64,000 nucleotides of DNA from positions 124,001 to 188,000 of the forward strand of contig JAEFAZ010000002.1 in the NCBI GenBank assembly GCA_016292135.1, given 5' to 3'. The translations under genes and the position numbers were made by a program. A model generated the notes under the pieces. The model was not told where the DNA came from. It was given only the letters and a program-made list of their open reading frames with translations, and did no database searches. The stretch comes from Saccharofermentans sp. Lineage in GTDB: Bacteria; Bacillota; Clostridia; Saccharofermentanales; Saccharofermentanaceae. This document shows positions 62,359-64,000 of the stretch, in pieces; within the stretch, counting starts at the first letter, position 1, and the number at the start of each line of letters is the position of its first letter.

Positions 62359-62697
62359 ATGGATAAGTATTATTTCACTATCACCGGTCTGAACTACCGG
62401 TTCGGAGATGAGTTCCTTAAGCCTGACATGATAGTCAATCTCGTTAAGGAACCTGATAATAAATACGATAAAGAAGCGATCAAGGTTGAGCTTCCCGGTC
62501 TCGGTACGATCGGTTATGTTGCCAACAGCCTGCAGACTGTACTGGGAGAGAGCCACAGCGCCGGATACTATTACGACAAGCTCGGAGATGAGGCTGTCGG
62601 CCAGGTTCTCTATGTACTCCCCGGCGGAGTCGTCTGCTCCATCATGGAAAGCTATCTGACCGGTGCTGCTCCGGAATCAACACAGGAAGAAAACTGA
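62359..62697 (+). CDS. HIRAN domain protein
   Basis: This is a 112-residue protein that is almost entirely one HIRAN domain: FTITGLNYRFGDEFLKPDMI (20 residues), then LVKEPDNKYDKEAIKVEL and GTIGYVANSLQTVL. HIRAN domains bind the 3' ends of single-stranded DNA in eukaryotic HLTF and are found in bacterial proteins linked to repair or nucleases. Stand-alone forms are of unknown role. It is next to an exonuclease gene, which fits a DNA-related function. An AGGAGG site precedes it and a terminator follows. Confidence 0.85.
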   Translation: MDKYYFTITGLNYRFGDEFLKPDMIVNLVKEPDNKYDKEAIKVELPGLGTIGYVANSLQTVLGESHSAGYYYDKLGDEAVGQVLYVLPGGVVCSIMESYLTGAAPESTQEEN

Positions 62698-62742
62698 TAA
62701 CAACAACTGCTCATTGTGTTTGTCATAATTTACTCCTTTCCA

Positions 62743-62775
62743 GGCCTGCCCTTAACCGGGCGGGCCTCTTTCTGT
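62743..62775 (+). terminator. Rho-independent terminator after the HIRAN gene
   Basis: GGCCTGCCC (62743-62751) and GGGCGGGCC (62758-62766) form a 9-bp stem with one G-U pair, followed by TCTTTCTGT. Confidence 0.75.
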
Positions 62776-62784
62776 CAAACTCTG

Positions 62785-62819
62785 AAAAAAGACCCCGGAC
62801 TTAACTTAGTCCGGGGTCA
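62785..62819 (-). terminator. Rho-independent terminator of the minus-strand pair
   Basis: GACCCCGGACT and AGTCCGGGGTC (62791-62819) form an 11-bp stem with a 7-base loop. Read on the minus strand it is followed by six T (62790-62785). Confidence 0.9.
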
Positions 62820-62843
62820 GATTAACTGTATCAGCTTTATGCC

Positions 62844-63302
62844 TTAGAGTGGCTTGAATGGAGATTGAGTATTGGAATTTGCTGCGTTGTTTTTCTCCCA
62901 TTCGCGGAGCTCTGCTTCCGTATTGGTCACCTTGACCGGGACCGCGGAAGCTACTGCAGCTGTGCCGGGAGTATAGGCATTGGAGCCCGAAGGAGCTTTG
63001 ACAGGAGCTTTCTTATAATTTTCGATCTCTTCCTTGGACATCCTTCTTACGAGTTCGTTCCCCTGAGGGCCGGGCACGTTATCGATCCTCTGGGCAAACT
63101 GTGCCGAGAAGGACTCTTTCTCGGTCCTTGACATGCGGTCTTTTCTTACCGAGAAATTGGCATATGCATCGTAATCTGATCTTTCGCCCATGCTGTCGCC
63201 GATGTTGTTTGACTTGTCGAGTAAAGTGCCGTAGATCCAGAAAGATAATCCGAAACCTAATCCTGATGCAAACAGGAATGAAATAAAATAGATAAATTCC
63301 AT
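62844..63302 (-). CDS. Small membrane-anchored hypothetical protein
   Basis: This is a 152-residue protein with one membrane segment at residues 3-26. The rest is polar, cytoplasmic by the positive residues after the segment (DYDAYANFSVRKDRM), and of low complexity near the end (Ala/Pro/Val-rich, GTAAVASAVPVKV). No family is recognised. Its start is four bases from the stop of the upstream membrane protein gene (63307), so they form an operon with a strong terminator. A scaffold or assembly partner is possible. Confidence 0.72.
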   Translation of the reverse strand: MEFIYFISFLFASGLGFGLSFWIYGTLLDKSNNIGDSMGERSDYDAYANFSVRKDRMSRTEKESFSAQFAQRIDNVPGPQGNELVRRMSKEEIENYKKAPVKAPSGSNAYTPGTAAVASAVPVKVTNTEAELREWEKNNAANSNTQSPFKPL

Positions 63303-63306
63303 AGTG

Positions 63307-64000
63307 TCACCCCTGTCTCTTCTTTGTGAAGTTGAATATCGATTTTGCCTGCGTGAGCTTGATGTTCTTAACGACCTTGATTACCTTGCGGATGCCTGTC
63401 GTAAAGAGCGCGATTATGCCCACGACGAGAGCTGCTATCAGTTTGCCCCTGCCGTCGCTGCTTCCCCTTGATCTGCCCGCAAAGAAGAAGGGCAGAGTGT
63501 TCTTAAATGCGATAAAGAAGACTATTGTGAGGATGATGCCCGTCCCGATCAGGAGCCCGTAGAAGAGCTTCTTGTTCCAGGGGAGGCCGCATACGACTTT
63601 TCCCGTGTCGCCGTTAACGAGGATCGTGTTGTGCTTGCCCTTGTAATCGAACGTTATGAACCAGGCGGGAAGCATTGCATAGATCATGTCGTTTTCAAGC
63701 TTTAAAGAAGGGAAGGAAGATATGACTTTCTTCGAGCTTGCGCTGACGCTTGCCATAGCTTCCTCTTCGAAATATGCTTTGCCGCGGAGGAGGGCAGCCT
63801 GCCTTAAGTCGCTGTAAGTGACATCCGAGACATTCGAATAGAAGCCTGCGAGATAGTCTTCGTCGAAAGGCTTAAGTCGCTTTAAATAGTAAGGTTCGAG
63901 CCTGGAACTGCTCTCGTCGGAAAGAGTAGTCGAAGCATCGAGAGGCAGGTTGCGGATATGTATCTTGCCTGCTCGTCCGAAGTAGCGGGTTACGGAATTC
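63307..64000 (-). CDS. Membrane protein of zinc-ribbon type, N-terminus beyond window
   Basis: The frame is open from the stop at 63307 up to the window edge, giving at least 231 residues of C-terminal part; an internal ATG at 63756 is not the true start. The visible part has LPAWFITFDYKGKHNTILVN and the GDTGKVVCGLPWNKK loop, then two membrane segments (YGLLIGTGIILTIVFFIAF and KLIAALVVGIIALFTTGI). This resembles the ends of Firmicutes proteins that begin with zinc-ribbon domains (often misnamed primosomal or helicase-like) and end in two membrane helices. The upstream part would decide this. It is cotranscribed with 62844-63302. Confidence 0.72.
   Translation of the reverse strand, partial: NSVTRYFGRAGKIHIRNLPLDASTTLSDESSSRLEPYYLKRLKPFDEDYLAGFYSNVSDVTYSDLRQAALLRGKAYFEEEAMASVSASSKKVISSFPSLKLENDMIYAMLPAWFITFDYKGKHNTILVNGDTGKVVCGLPWNKKLFYGLLIGTGIILTIVFFIAFKNTLPFFFAGRSRGSSDGRGKLIAALVVGIIALFTTGIRKVIKVVKNIKLTQAKSIFNFTKKRQG

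Noticed and set aside
54083..62697. Defence island (DUF2130, HIRAN, exonuclease, ADP-ribosylglycohydrolase near IS elements)
   Set aside because: None of the genes forms a known defence operon, each has its own promoter or terminator, and no restriction, abortive-infection or toxin gene is visible.
1..64000. tRNA or rRNA genes
   Set aside because: I looked for the T-loop pattern and for ribosomal RNA stretches and saw none.

Overview
The window looks like a chromosome segment of an anaerobic, low-to-mid GC Bacillota of the class Clostridia, most likely a gut or rumen carbohydrate fermenter (Oscillospirales/Saccharofermentanales-like). This is an inference from gene content, not a database match. 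The signs are: a CUT2 pentose/monosaccharide ABC importer with a YesM/YesN sensor, a GH43 hemicellulase, SLH and lipoprotein surface proteins, ferredoxin-type membrane proteins, a superoxide-reductase domain, Clostridia-type TATAAT promoters and strong AGGAGG ribosome sites. There are no rRNA or tRNA genes, no CRISPR array and no prophage.

Layout. 1-3417 (minus): a gene cut by the window edge, then an operon of an orphan CUT1-type permease, a DUF3592-like membrane protein and a lipoprotein. 3663-12839: a hybrid histidine kinase with receiver and Hpt domains, a LytTR/DUF3021 pair, a DUF7010-like membrane protein, a papain-family lipoprotein protease, a MATE exporter divergent from an AraC regulator, and a membrane protein. 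12965-27871: a degenerate J-domain membrane protein, then the main sugar block. This block is a membrane-anchored sugar-binding sensor, a YesM-type kinase, a YesN-type regulator and a second binding lipoprotein in one overlapping operon. A tyrosine phosphatase with a zinc-ribbon membrane protein (minus strand) and one lipoprotein separate it from the importer itself (binding protein, double ATPase, two different permeases).

27942-35428: an acetyltransferase, a TlpA thioredoxin, a 45-residue CXXC membrane peptide and a NapH-like 4Fe-4S membrane protein, followed by an acetyltransferase, two flavodoxin-type proteins, a GH43 enzyme, a sugar-type MFS carrier and a 4Fe-4S aldo/keto reductase. 35440-44000: twin hairpins, an FCD-domain protein without its DNA-binding half, a second TlpA, an XRE regulator fused to a complete desulfoferrodoxin, a large HEXXH lipoprotein, an anti-sigma-type ATPase coupled to a PHP phosphoesterase, a glycosyltransferase and a flippase-like protein. 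44078-47618: a zinc-ribbon protein, DUF4037, and an AmmeMemoRadiSam pair. 47645-52280: a membrane protein, an acetyltransferase, an unknown, a CASTOR/POLLUX-like channel and a YjbR protein.

52338-59884: two almost identical 1641-bp IS30-type elements, each with its own 12-13 bp target duplication, enclosing a DUF2130 protein and a leucine-rich/SLH surface protein. 59917-61461: an S-box (SAM) riboswitch with terminator and candidate antiterminator, upstream of an ADP-ribosylglycohydrolase fused to an SseB-like domain. 61549-64000: an exonuclease with a topoisomerase-type zinc finger, a HIRAN protein, and a minus-strand pair of membrane proteins, the last cut by the window edge.

How the parts fit: the 13968-19137 operon probably senses an external sugar and switches on 22415-27871; GH43, the MFS carrier and the orphan permease extend carbohydrate use; the TlpA/4Fe-4S set and the desulfoferrodoxin regulator suggest thiol and oxygen stress handling at the envelope. 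The most unusual items are the riboswitch over an ADP-ribosylglycohydrolase, the HTH-desulfoferrodoxin fusion, the DUF4037/AmmeMemoRadiSam operon, the TlpA-CXXC-4Fe-4S set, the heteromeric sugar permease and the long target duplications of the IS pair.
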